Assembly: GCA_964345135.1 (NCBI GenBank)
Contig: CAYFQI010000094.1
Coordinates: 1-9,687, forward strand
DNA from: CAYMKE01 sp964345135
Lineage (GTDB): Bacteria; Bacteroidota; Bacteroidia; Bacteroidales; JBBRXJ01
Direction: 5' to 3'
Length of the DNA: 9,687 nucleotides
The first letter of the stretch is position 1, and the number at the start of each line of letters is the position of its first letter. Under the pieces are notes generated by a model. The model was given only the letters and a program-made list of their open reading frames with translations. It made no database searches and was not told where the DNA came from. This document shows, piece by piece, positions 1-7,187 of the stretch. The translations under genes were made by a program, and so were the position numbers.

Positions 1-2
1 TC

Positions 3-110
3 TTCTACACCGAGCTGCCGGATAAAGCAAAAAACCAGATTAACTCAATTAACTCAATTAACCCAATTAACTTAATCAACCCAATTAACTTAATCAACTT
101 AAAAACTTAG
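3..110 (+). CDS. 3' end of an upstream gene (partial), possibly the AddA-like UvrD helicase
   Basis: The frame beginning at base 3 stays open for 35 codons to a TAG at 108-110. It reads FYTELPDKAKNQ followed by seven Ile-Asn-x triplets (x is Ser, Ser, Pro, Leu, Pro, Leu, Leu) and ends Lys-Thr. Frame 2 closes at 23-25 and frame 1 at 73-75, so frame 3 is the longest open frame here, and its stop lies 12 bp before the next ATG. That spacing suggests co-transcription with the AddB-like nuclease gene. In Bacteroidota an AddA-like UvrD-family helicase gene commonly precedes this nuclease, so that is my best guess for its identity. The visible residues contain no helicase motif, so the assignment rests only on context. 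The low-complexity tail is probably a dispensable C-terminal extension created by repeat DNA. Coding status is moderately supported; the product is uncertain. Confidence 0.5.
   Translation, partial: FYTELPDKAKNQINSINSINPINLINPINLINLKT
39..101 (+). repeat. 9-bp tandem repeat, seven units, within a gene's 3' end
   Basis: Seven consecutive 9-bp units fit the consensus ATyAACyyA. The exact units are ATTAACTCA twice, then ATTAACCCA, ATTAACTTA, ATCAACCCA, ATTAACTTA and ATCAACTTA. All differences are C/T transitions, and the unit length keeps the reading frame, giving (Ile-Asn-Ser/Pro/Leu)7. Units of three codons can expand or contract by slippage without a frameshift, so the copy number may vary between strains. 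Confidence 0.85.
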
Positions 111-122
111 AAATATAGACAC

Positions 123-2978
123 ATGAACTATTTCCTTCAAAACATAGCCCGTGACCTGCACGCCAAATATGGCAATGACGTTTCGGAATTTTGTATTGTG
201 TTTCCTAATCGGCGGGCCGGCTTGTTTTTTGGAAAGTATTATGCAGAATTAATCGACAAACCCCTCTGGAGTCCTCATATTATTACTGTCAATGATTTAA
301 TGCAGGAATTATCAAACTTACAACTTGTTGACAGGCTTACATTATTATTTGAATTGTTTCATGTTTATAAACAAACCAGGCAATCGGGCGAACAATTTGA
401 CGAGTTCTTTTTTTGGGGTGAAACATTGCTGAATGATTTTGATGATATTGATAAATATCTTGTAAATGCTGCTGATTTGTTTCAAAACATGGCATCCATC
501 AAGTCTATCGAACAACAATTTAACTATTTAACCGAACGGCAGATAGAGGTTATAAAAACGTTTTGGGAAAATTTTACTCCACCCAACAGCACTCAGCAGG
601 AAGATTTTATTAGTATTTGGGAAGTACTGAACACGATCTATGAACAGTTTCAGCAAAATTTATTATCTAAACAACTGGGTTACGAAGGAATGCTTTATAA
701 ACAGGTTGTTGATCATTTTAAATCAGGAAACTTGCCCGAATTCTCTTATAAAAAGGTCGTGTTTATCGGGTTCAATGCATTGAACCGGTGCGAAGAAGAA
801 TTGTTTACTTACCTGAAAAATATCAAGAAAGCAGTTTTTTACTGGGATTATGATCATTATTACACGGATGACCCCATGCAGGAAGCAGGATGCTTTACCA
901 GGGAAAACATGAAAAAATACCCGCCTGAAGCTACTTTTGAACACGACGAATTTTTAAATGCATCAAAGCAAATTTCAATATATTCTGTTCCAACAGAGAC
1001 GGGACAGGCAAACTTGATTGAAAAACTAATTGAATCCCGGGATAAAGCCCCGGGTAATGATAATATTCACACTGCCATCATCATGGGAGATGAAAAATTG
1101 CTCCTGCCCGTGTTGCATTCACTACCTGATTCTATTAATGATGTGAACGTGACACTTGGATACCCCTTGCAAAATACACCTGTTTTTGGTTTTATTAAGC
1201 ATTTGATAGAACTTCAGAAAAATGTTAAAAAAAATAATGAATTTCAACCTGTTTTTTATCACCAACACGTGGTCAATATTCTTAATCATCAATATCTAAA
1301 TCTCTTTAACGACAACGGGATTTCCAGGTTGATACGGGATATCGCCGAGAAAAATATGATTTATCTTACCCCCGGGGAACTCCATGTTAGTGATGTATTG
1401 GAAAAAATATTTAAACCAATAAACACGGTTCAGGAAGTTTCTCAATATATTCTTGACATATTATATGATGTATCCAGGAATATAGAAATAACACGAAACG
1501 ATGATTCAGAAAATAAAAAAGCGCTCGACAAAGAGTTTATATACCATTTATATAAACAGGTGAAAAGAACAGGGGAAATAATTAAGGAACAAAACATTGC
1601 ATTAAGTCTTAAAACTTTTTTAAAAATACTCGAGAAAGTAATGAAAAGCCAGCGTGTTCCATTTACCGGTGAGCCCCTTGCAGGCATCCAAATCATGGGG
1701 GTTTTGGAAACGCGGAACATGGATTTTGAAAATATTATTTATCTTTCCGTGAACGAGGGAAGTATCCCGAAAAGAGAATACTGTCAATCATACATTCCAT
1801 ATAATTTACGAAAGGGGTTTGGTCTCCCGACAGTTGACCATACTGATGCAATGTATGCATATTATTTTTACAGGAGCCTGCAAAGAGCTAAAAATATTTC
1901 ATTGGTTTACCATACTAAAACTGAAGGCATAAACAAGGGAGAGATGAGCCGGTATTTATATCAGCTAAAATATGAGACCCCGTTTGAGATCAAAGAATAT
2001 AATATTGTGCATCGCACAGCCACTTCTCTTCCCAAACAGGTGGTCGTGGAAAAAAATGATGATGTACTATCAACATTAAATGAATTTATATCTCCCGGTG
2101 GATCCCGGGTATTATCTCCCACTGCGTTGAATACCTACCTGGATTGCCCGTTGAAATTTTATTTTCATTACATTGCCGGGCTAAAAGAGGCTGAGGAAGT
2201 CAAGGAAGAAGTAGACCCCATGATTTTTGGGAATTTATTACATAAATCTATTTATGAATTGTATTATCCATACCTTGATCAAAGGCTTGATAAATCATTG
2301 ATTCTAAATCTTTCAAAAAATAAAATTGAAATAGACAGGGCAATTGATGAAGCATTTATGAAGGAGTATTATGGAACACGAGATAAAAAACCGGAATACC
2401 TCGGTAAAAATATTATTGTAAAACATATACTGAATAAATTTATCTTGCAGTTATTGCAGAAAGACCATCTGTTTGCACCGTTTCACCTTAAAGAAATGGA
2501 AGCATCATATTATACCGAATTGCCTGTAAATATCTATAATATTACAAGAAATGCACGTCTTGGAGGTAAGATAGACCGGGTAGACTCGAAAGACGGGATG
2601 ACAAGAATCATTGATTATAAAACAGGGGAGACAGCCAACCGGTTTAACGGGATCGATCATTTATTTAAATGCGAAGATCATCATCGAAATACCACGGCTT
2701 TTCAGCTTTTTTTCTATTGTATGCTTTATGCTGACAATAAAAATCCTGTTATAACGCCAGCGGTTTATCCTTTAAAGACTATTTATACAAGTGGATTTGA
2801 GACAATATTAAAAGATGGTAAAAAAGACGTGTCTGACTTTAACGAATATAAAGATCATTTTAAAGAACGTGTAATGGATTTATTGGAAGATATTTTTAAT
2901 CCTGGCATACCATTTGTACAAACAGGCAATATTAAATGTTGCGAACATTGCCCGTTTCTCGAGATATGCCACCGCTAG
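123..2978 (+). CDS. AddB-like helicase/PD-(D/E)XK nuclease with Fe-S cluster cysteines
   Basis: This 951-residue protein resembles the AddB/RexB-type subunit of an AddAB-like complex that processes double-strand DNA ends for homologous recombination in the cytoplasm. The N-terminus (about residues 22-36, FCIVFPNRRAGLFF) occupies the place of an AddB Walker A loop but has no GxxGxGKS/T, so this subunit is probably not an ATP-driven motor. The middle of the protein has the family-like stretch LSVNEGSIPKR. The C-terminal nuclease domain starts near residue 664 (LSPTALNTYLDC) and carries H707, D818 in GGKIDRVD, and D831-Y-K833 in IIDYKTGE, the RecB-family nuclease motifs. C675 together with C940, C943 and C949 at the extreme C-terminus matches the four-cysteine 4Fe-4S staple of AddB. 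The start fits the family-like opening MNYFLQNIARDL; no strong ribosome binding site is visible. The upstream partial gene is a candidate AddA partner. Confidence 0.88.
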   Translation: MNYFLQNIARDLHAKYGNDVSEFCIVFPNRRAGLFFGKYYAELIDKPLWSPHIITVNDLMQELSNLQLVDRLTLLFELFHVYKQTRQSGEQFDEFFFWGETLLNDFDDIDKYLVNAADLFQNMASIKSIEQQFNYLTERQIEVIKTFWENFTPPNSTQQEDFISIWEVLNTIYEQFQQNLLSKQLGYEGMLYKQVVDHFKSGNLPEFSYKKVVFIGFNALNRCEEELFTYLKNIKKAVFYWDYDHYYTDDPMQEAGCFTRENMKKYPPEATFEHDEFLNASKQISIYSVPTETGQANLIEKLIESRDKAPGNDNIHTAIIMGDEKLLLPVLHSLPDSINDVNVTLGYPLQNTPVFGFIKHLIELQKNVKKNNEFQPVFYHQHVVNILNHQYLNLFNDNGISRLIRDIAEKNMIYLTPGELHVSDVLEKIFKPINTVQEVSQYILDILYDVSRNIEITRNDDSENKKALDKEFIYHLYKQVKRTGEIIKEQNIALSLKTFLKILEKVMKSQRVPFTGEPLAGIQIMGVLETRNMDFENIIYLSVNEGSIPKREYCQSYIPYNLRKGFGLPTVDHTDAMYAYYFYRSLQRAKNISLVYHTKTEGINKGEMSRYLYQLKYETPFEIKEYNIVHRTATSLPKQVVVEKNDDVLSTLNEFISPGGSRVLSPTALNTYLDCPLKFYFHYIAGLKEAEEVKEEVDPMIFGNLLHKSIYELYYPYLDQRLDKSLILNLSKNKIEIDRAIDEAFMKEYYGTRDKKPEYLGKNIIVKHILNKFILQLLQKDHLFAPFHLKEMEASYYTELPVNIYNITRNARLGGKIDRVDSKDGMTRIIDYKTGETANRFNGIDHLFKCEDHHRNTTAFQLFFYCMLYADNKNPVITPAVYPLKTIYTSGFETILKDGKKDVSDFNEYKDHFKERVMDLLEDIFNPGIPFVQTGNIKCCEHCPFLEICHR

Positions 2979-3044
2979 AAAATATTCCGAGAAAAATTAT
3001 ATTTTTGGGTATTCTTATTTTAGTAACATCAAAAACATGAAAAA

Positions 3045-3974
3045 ATGAATAATATGTGGGAAGCAATGCTTGATAAACTTCAGAAATGGGTGGTTGGTGA
3101 ACTGCCGGGCTTATTGATTGCTCTTGTTATTGGCATTATTGCATTAAAGGTTATTGGTTTTTCATTTAAAAAACTTAAAAAGACATTGATCAAACGTGCC
3201 GCCAAATCACGAAAAACATCTCCCGTGGAAGCAGAAAAGAGGATCAACACACTGATTGCAATAGCTCAAAATGTCACGGCGATCATTATTTGGTCAGTCC
3301 TAATCATGATCCTTTTAAAAAAAGTAGGAGTAGATATTGGCCCTGTTTTGGCTGGTGCCGGGATCTTTGGTTTGGCTGTTGGGTTTGGCGCCCAGGAGTT
3401 AGTTCGGGACTTTATCTCCGGATTTTTCCTGTTACTCGAAAATCAAGTGCGTACAGGTGATGTTGCGATCATTAACGGAACCGGGGGGATGGTTGAAAAA
3501 ATTGAGTTAAGAACTATCACGCTAAGGGATTTTTCAGGTGTTGTTCATATTTTTCAAAACGGGAAAATCAACAGTCTATCAAACATGACTAAAGAATGGT
3601 CTGCCATGGTTTTTGATATGGGAGTGGCATACAAAGAAGACCCGGATACGGTTATGAAGATTATGAAAGAAGTGGGAGATGAATTGTATAATGACCCTGA
3701 ATTCAAAGAAAAAATTATTGAACCCATTGAAGTATTTGGAGTAGATCAGTTCGCAAACAGTGCAGTGATCATCAAAGCCCGTGTGAAAACACAACCTATT
3801 CAGCAATGGACGGTTGGACGTGAATACAGGAAACGTCTGAAATATGCATTTGATAAACAAAATATTGAAATTCCATTCCCGCATACCACTGTTTATTGGG
3901 GTGATAAAATAAAGCCTTTACAATTGGATGTGAATGACGAAATGTTGGATAAAATTGAGAATAATAACAATTGA
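3045..3974 (+). CDS. MscS-family small-conductance mechanosensitive channel
   Basis: The product is a 309-residue inner-membrane channel of the MscS family, which opens under membrane tension to release solutes during hypo-osmotic shock. Hydrophobic segments lie near residues 20-41 (TM1), 69-91 (TM2) and 98-131 (TM3). TM3 is the glycine/alanine-rich pore helix (GPVLAGAGIFGLAVGFGAQ) running into the conserved ELVRDFISGFFLLLENQ. The cytoplasmic beta domain follows (residues about 134-180: VRTGDV, GTGGMVEKIELRTITLRD), then the alpha/beta domain, ending near IEIPFPHTTVYW. The length is close to E. coli MscS (286 residues), so this is the small form without extra N-terminal membrane helices. The first ATG (3045) is used here; the one at 3054 would remove three residues. 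A three-codon ATG AAA AAA TGA (3037-3048) overlaps the start, which is probably incidental. It lies 66 bp after the nuclease gene, with no functional link evident. Confidence 0.95.
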   Translation: MNNMWEAMLDKLQKWVVGELPGLLIALVIGIIALKVIGFSFKKLKKTLIKRAAKSRKTSPVEAEKRINTLIAIAQNVTAIIIWSVLIMILLKKVGVDIGPVLAGAGIFGLAVGFGAQELVRDFISGFFLLLENQVRTGDVAIINGTGGMVEKIELRTITLRDFSGVVHIFQNGKINSLSNMTKEWSAMVFDMGVAYKEDPDTVMKIMKEVGDELYNDPEFKEKIIEPIEVFGVDQFANSAVIIKARVKTQPIQQWTVGREYRKRLKYAFDKQNIEIPFPHTTVYWGDKIKPLQLDVNDEMLDKIENNNN

Positions 3975-4043
3975 TTGAAATTAGGAGTCAATAGAAACGA
4001 AAACAAAACCAGCGATTCAGAAAGAGTGGGAGAGAAGACGGTG

Positions 4044-4076
4044 TTTGTAAATGCTTTACTGAATTTTATATATTTC
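4044..4076 (+). promoter_or_regulatory. Candidate Bacteroidota-type promoter ahead of the glycosyltransferase set
   Basis: TTTG at 4044-4047 is followed after 21 bp by TATATTTC at 4069-4076. This resembles the Bacteroides -33 TTTG and -7 TAnnTTTG elements, with one mismatch in the -7 box and spacing at the long end of what is accepted. Transcription would begin around 4083, leaving a leader of about 45 nt before the ATG at 4128. It sits in the only sizeable gap on the left side (3975-4127), where a new transcript would be expected to start. In AT-rich DNA such a match can occur by chance. Confidence 0.4.
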
Positions 4077-4118
4077 CCGGGAGCTGAACATGAATTGATT
4101 AATATGAATAGATAACTA

Positions 4119-4127
4119 AAAGGTGAG
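4119..4127 (+). promoter_or_regulatory. Purine-rich ribosome binding site of the glycosyltransferase gene
   Basis: AAAGGTGAG directly abuts the ATG at 4128. It pairs with the 16S anti-Shine-Dalgarno end except for one base, with unusually short spacing. No other plus-strand gene in the window has as clear a purine-rich site, so it supports choosing this start. Confidence 0.45.
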
Positions 4128-5240
4128 ATGAATGTCTTGATTGGATTAGCATGTATCGTGTTCGTGATAACAATTATTCGTTTTTGTATTGCTGTGATAA
4201 ATATGTTTTCTCCGCTTTACTTGCAAAAAAATAAATTCAGGAGTACAAAATGTATTTCTGTCCTGATACCAGCCAGAAACGAAGAAAAAAAATTACCCGG
4301 GTTACTGGTAAGCCTTATGAACCAGTCTTGGCAAAATATCGAAATACTTGTTTATGATGATCATTCGACAGATAAGACCGCTGATATTGTTAAATCCTAT
4401 AGCCAACTCAATCCTGATATCCGGTATATTAAAGGCACATCATTACCTGGAGGATGGATCGGAAAAAACCATGCATGTTATCAATTGGCACAACATGCAA
4501 AAGGTGAAATTCTCGTGTTTGTAGATGCTGATGTTTGGCTGACTGACAATGTATTAGAGGATGCAGCAGCAAAGATGGAGGCAGATAACCTGCAATTATT
4601 ATCTGTTTTTCCCGATCAGGTTATGAATACAACCGGGGAGTATTTAACTGTTCCTTTGCTTAATTGGTTGTTGTTAAGCTTTTTACCAATTATGATAGTG
4701 AAAAAAATAAATAAACCTGTATTTTCAATTGCCATTGGGCAATTCATGATGTTTGACGGGCATCATTACAGAAAAAATCAATGGCATCAACAGGTTGCAA
4801 AATCCATTGTTGAAGATTTGGCAATTGCCCGTTTAATAAAAAATAAAGGGCTTGCAACAGGCTTTTGCTTAAGCAACAGGAATCTTTTTTGCAGGATGTA
4901 CAGGAATTACAAAGAAGCTTTACACGGGTTTTCAAAAAATATCATCCAGGTATTGTTTGGAAGGCTGTTTACATTACTTTTGTCATTAATATATCTTGTT
5001 TTTGGGGGTGTCATTGTTTTTTTTGTTTTACCTTTGGAATATACAATTGCTTATACTGCAATGGTTATACTCATAAAATTTATAACAACCATACAAAGCC
5101 GTCAGCATGTGATAAAAAATATTATTTTACATCCATTCCAACTGATCAGCCTGTTGGTTATTTCAGGTATGGCTGTTATGAACAGGATAAACAAACAAAA
5201 TACATGGAAAGGCAGGAAAGTTGAATATACTAATAATTAA
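4128..5240 (+). CDS. Membrane-anchored family 2 glycosyltransferase (CrtQ/HpnB-like)
   Basis: This 370-residue GT-A-fold glycosyltransferase should transfer a sugar from a nucleotide donor to a lipid or other membrane-associated acceptor at the cytoplasmic face. An N-terminal membrane helix (about residues 3-27) precedes the catalytic domain. The domain shows SVLIPARNEEKKLP (44-57), the donor-binding DDHS (77-80), GGWIGKNHA (108-116), the metal-binding DAD (133-135), QFMMFDGHHYR (205-215) and the likely base pair E229-D230 in VEDLAIARLIK. Membrane segments follow at about 278-300, 303-322 and 336-351, then a basic TWKGRKVEY tail. The GGWxGKNxA motif and this arrangement are typical of the group annotated as carotenoid (CrtQ-like) or hopanoid-associated (HpnB-like) glycosyltransferases. 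No carotenoid or hopanoid gene is visible nearby, so the acceptor is unknown. It is the first gene of a close set with the TPR and amidohydrolase genes. Confidence 0.88.
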   Translation: MNVLIGLACIVFVITIIRFCIAVINMFSPLYLQKNKFRSTKCISVLIPARNEEKKLPGLLVSLMNQSWQNIEILVYDDHSTDKTADIVKSYSQLNPDIRYIKGTSLPGGWIGKNHACYQLAQHAKGEILVFVDADVWLTDNVLEDAAAKMEADNLQLLSVFPDQVMNTTGEYLTVPLLNWLLLSFLPIMIVKKINKPVFSIAIGQFMMFDGHHYRKNQWHQQVAKSIVEDLAIARLIKNKGLATGFCLSNRNLFCRMYRNYKEALHGFSKNIIQVLFGRLFTLLLSLIYLVFGGVIVFFVLPLEYTIAYTAMVILIKFITTIQSRQHVIKNIILHPFQLISLLVISGMAVMNRINKQNTWKGRKVEYTNN

Positions 5241-5251
5241 ACAATTGTCAG

Positions 5252-5974
5252 ATGTCCAGTAGATATATTATGATATTAATAATGATTACTTTTTGTCATT
5301 TTTCATTATCAGCTACTCGTAAGTATGATTGCCAAATGCTTGGAGCATATGTGCATGAAGATATGGAATCGTGGGCTGATATGATTGTGAAACTGAAAGC
5401 ATATTATCAAAAAACAAAAGACAAAGAAGATTTGTTTGACGCTACATTCGCACAATATGGCTATCTTGGATATTTAATTGATGAAAAACGTTATGATGAG
5501 GCAAAAAAAATCCTAAAAGAAGCTGAGGATAATATTGATATATTGATAGAACACGAAACCTGTCCTTCCCGTGCAAAATCACTTAAAGCTGCATTATATG
5601 CTTACGAGATTGCCATGAATCCGGGCAAAACTATTTACCTGGGGCCCAGAACCCTGAGATTAATAGATGAAGCCATCGAAATGGATTCAACATGCCCTTA
5701 TGGATGGGTTGAAAAAGGGAATGCGTATTACCATATGCCTAAAGTTTTTGGTGGCGATTATAATGCATCTGTTGATTACTACAAGAAAGCCATCAGTTTA
5801 TTTGAGAAAAAACCAAAAAACATTGAATGCAATTGGTATTATATGAATGCACTGATGTGGCTTGCAAAAAGTTATGAAAAACTGGAACGATATGAAGAAC
5901 GGGATGAGGTTTTTAAAAAGATGCTTAAGATAGCACCTGATTTTGACAGGTTGAGGAAATGGATGAAAACATGA
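5252..5974 (+). CDS. Secreted TPR-repeat protein of unknown function
   Basis: The 240-residue product begins with a hydrophobic stretch (residues about 5-20, ending SLSA) consistent with a signal peptide and export to the periplasm. The cysteine at residue 27 lies outside a convincing lipobox. The rest is alpha-helical with TPR-like pairs: about 66-100 (YGYLGYLIDEKRYDEAKKILKEAE), 133-183 (IDEAIEMDSTCPYGWVEKGNAYY, then VFGGDYNASVDYYKKAISLFEK) and 194-230 (YMNALMWLAKSYEKLERYEE, then FKKMLKIAPD). The KVFGGDYxxSVDYYKKAI segment resembles TPR proteins with a PxxFGGD signature, including TatT-like TRAP-associated proteins, but no TRAP transporter is present here. TPRs usually mediate protein-protein contacts; no enzyme motif is seen. 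It starts 11 bp after the glycosyltransferase stop and ends 4 bp before the amidohydrolase start. M7 could be an alternative start, which would give a shorter signal peptide. Confidence 0.8.
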   Translation: MSSRYIMILIMITFCHFSLSATRKYDCQMLGAYVHEDMESWADMIVKLKAYYQKTKDKEDLFDATFAQYGYLGYLIDEKRYDEAKKILKEAEDNIDILIEHETCPSRAKSLKAALYAYEIAMNPGKTIYLGPRTLRLIDEAIEMDSTCPYGWVEKGNAYYHMPKVFGGDYNASVDYYKKAISLFEKKPKNIECNWYYMNALMWLAKSYEKLERYEERDEVFKKMLKIAPDFDRLRKWMKT

Positions 5975-5978
5975 ATAC

Positions 5979-7169
5979 ATGAACAAAATCACAGCTGATT
6001 ATATTTTTCCTGTCATTTGCCCGCCACTTAAGAATGGTGTCATTATATATGATCACCTTGGGACGATAAAAAAAGTTGTTTCAGGTCATGATTTTGATGG
6101 TTCATGGAGTGATGTTAAAAAATATCAGGGCATCCTTGTGCCCGGGTTTATCAACGCTCATACTCATTTAGAATTATCGTGTTTAAAAGGGCAAGTTCAA
6201 ACAAGAAAGGGAATATCTTATTTCATCAAGCAGGTACAGGAACAAAGGAAATCGTTATCACCCGGGGAATTGATCAATGCAATGCAGTCAGCAGATACAA
6301 GCATGAGACAAAATGGTGTTGTAGCTGCCGGAGACATTTCCAATTCTATTGAAGGTATGCATGTTAAGCAAAAAAGTCATATTCAATATTATACATTTAT
6401 TGAACGTTTTGGATTTGATACGGATCTTGCCGGTTCTGTTTTTGAAGAAGCTATTGAGGTAAAAGAAACGTGTGAAAAAAATTACAATATGCCGGCTTCA
6501 CTCAGTCCGCATGCTCCTTATTCTACCAGTGCCGGGTTGATCGCTCTGATAGCTGAATATTGCGACCGGAATAAATTGATTTTTAGTATCCACAACCAGG
6601 AGAGCAATGAAGAAAATATAATGTTCAAAAATAAATCCGGAACATTGTATGATCAATTGCTTCAATTTGGTGTTTCATTTGATGAATGGAATGTCCCGGG
6701 TGTTAATTCTCTTCAGGCTATAGCACGGTTATTGCCTGAAAAAACGAATTGTTTGCTTGTACATAACACCTACACAACGGAACCGGATATCCAGGAAGCC
6801 ATAAGGCGAAACAATAATATTTATTGGATTTTAGCACCACGTGCCAATCTATATATTGAAGATAAACTTCCTCCCGTCCATCTCCTTCGAAAACATAGTC
6901 ATAGCATTGCATTGGGAACAGATAGCCTTGCCTCCAATCATTCCCTTTCAATACTCGACGAAATTAAAACCATCCACGCCGCATTCCCGGGTATTCGTTT
7001 AGAGGAACTATTAACATGGGCTACATTGAATGGAGCAAAAGCACTGGGCTATGATAAGAGTACAGGCAGTTTTGAACCCGGGAAAACTCCCGGTATTAAT
7101 TTAATTACAAATGTTGATTCGAATACACTTACCCTTAATGAAAAAAGCAACATCCGGGTAATTGTATGA
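5979..7169 (+). CDS. Amidohydrolase, cytosine-deaminase/chlorohydrolase-like (possible aminofutalosine deaminase family)
   Basis: The product is a 396-residue cytoplasmic metal-dependent hydrolase of the amidohydrolase superfamily, most like the ATZ/TRZ/SsnA/MqnF deaminase group. A short beta domain formed by both termini surrounds a TIM barrel. Visible active-site residues are H61 and H63 in PGFINAHTHLELS, H178 in LSPHAPYSTS, H205 in SIHNQESNEE (metal ligand plus the acidic proton shuttle E207/E210 region), H262 in LVHNTY and D315 in ALGTDSLASN. This full set supports one catalytic divalent metal. The expected Cys of the CPxxN motif is Ala (A286 in APRANLYIE). Relatives in Bacteroidota are often annotated as aminodeoxyfutalosine deaminase of the futalosine menaquinone route. 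No mqn gene is visible, so the substrate is not established. It starts 4 bp after the TPR gene and converges with citrate synthase. Confidence 0.85.
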   Translation: MNKITADYIFPVICPPLKNGVIIYDHLGTIKKVVSGHDFDGSWSDVKKYQGILVPGFINAHTHLELSCLKGQVQTRKGISYFIKQVQEQRKSLSPGELINAMQSADTSMRQNGVVAAGDISNSIEGMHVKQKSHIQYYTFIERFGFDTDLAGSVFEEAIEVKETCEKNYNMPASLSPHAPYSTSAGLIALIAEYCDRNKLIFSIHNQESNEENIMFKNKSGTLYDQLLQFGVSFDEWNVPGVNSLQAIARLLPEKTNCLLVHNTYTTEPDIQEAIRRNNNIYWILAPRANLYIEDKLPPVHLLRKHSHSIALGTDSLASNHSLSILDEIKTIHAAFPGIRLEELLTWATLNGAKALGYDKSTGSFEPGKTPGINLITNVDSNTLTLNEKSNIRVIV

Positions 7170-7187
7170 TACATATCAGGAAATTAT

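Noticed and set aside
1036..1054. Paired CCCGGG sites 13 bp apart as an operator inside the nuclease gene
   Set aside because: They sit deep in coding sequence with no nearby start; they are better treated as part of the window-wide CCCGGG excess.
2992..3006. AAAAAT-TAT-ATTTTT hairpin between the nuclease and MscS genes, a possible terminator
   Set aside because: The stem is only A/T pairs and is not followed by a clear T-tract, so it would be unstable.
3000..3007. TATTTTTG before the MscS gene, an exact TAnnTTTG -7 match
   Set aside because: No TTTG-like -33 element lies 17-23 bp upstream, and a lone AT-rich octamer is too weak to call a promoter.
4865..5224. 119-codon plus-strand ORF in another frame of the glycosyltransferase
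   Set aside because: It lies wholly inside a conserved gene with intact motifs; its translation is rich in Cys, Tyr and Phe, as expected of an out-of-frame shadow.
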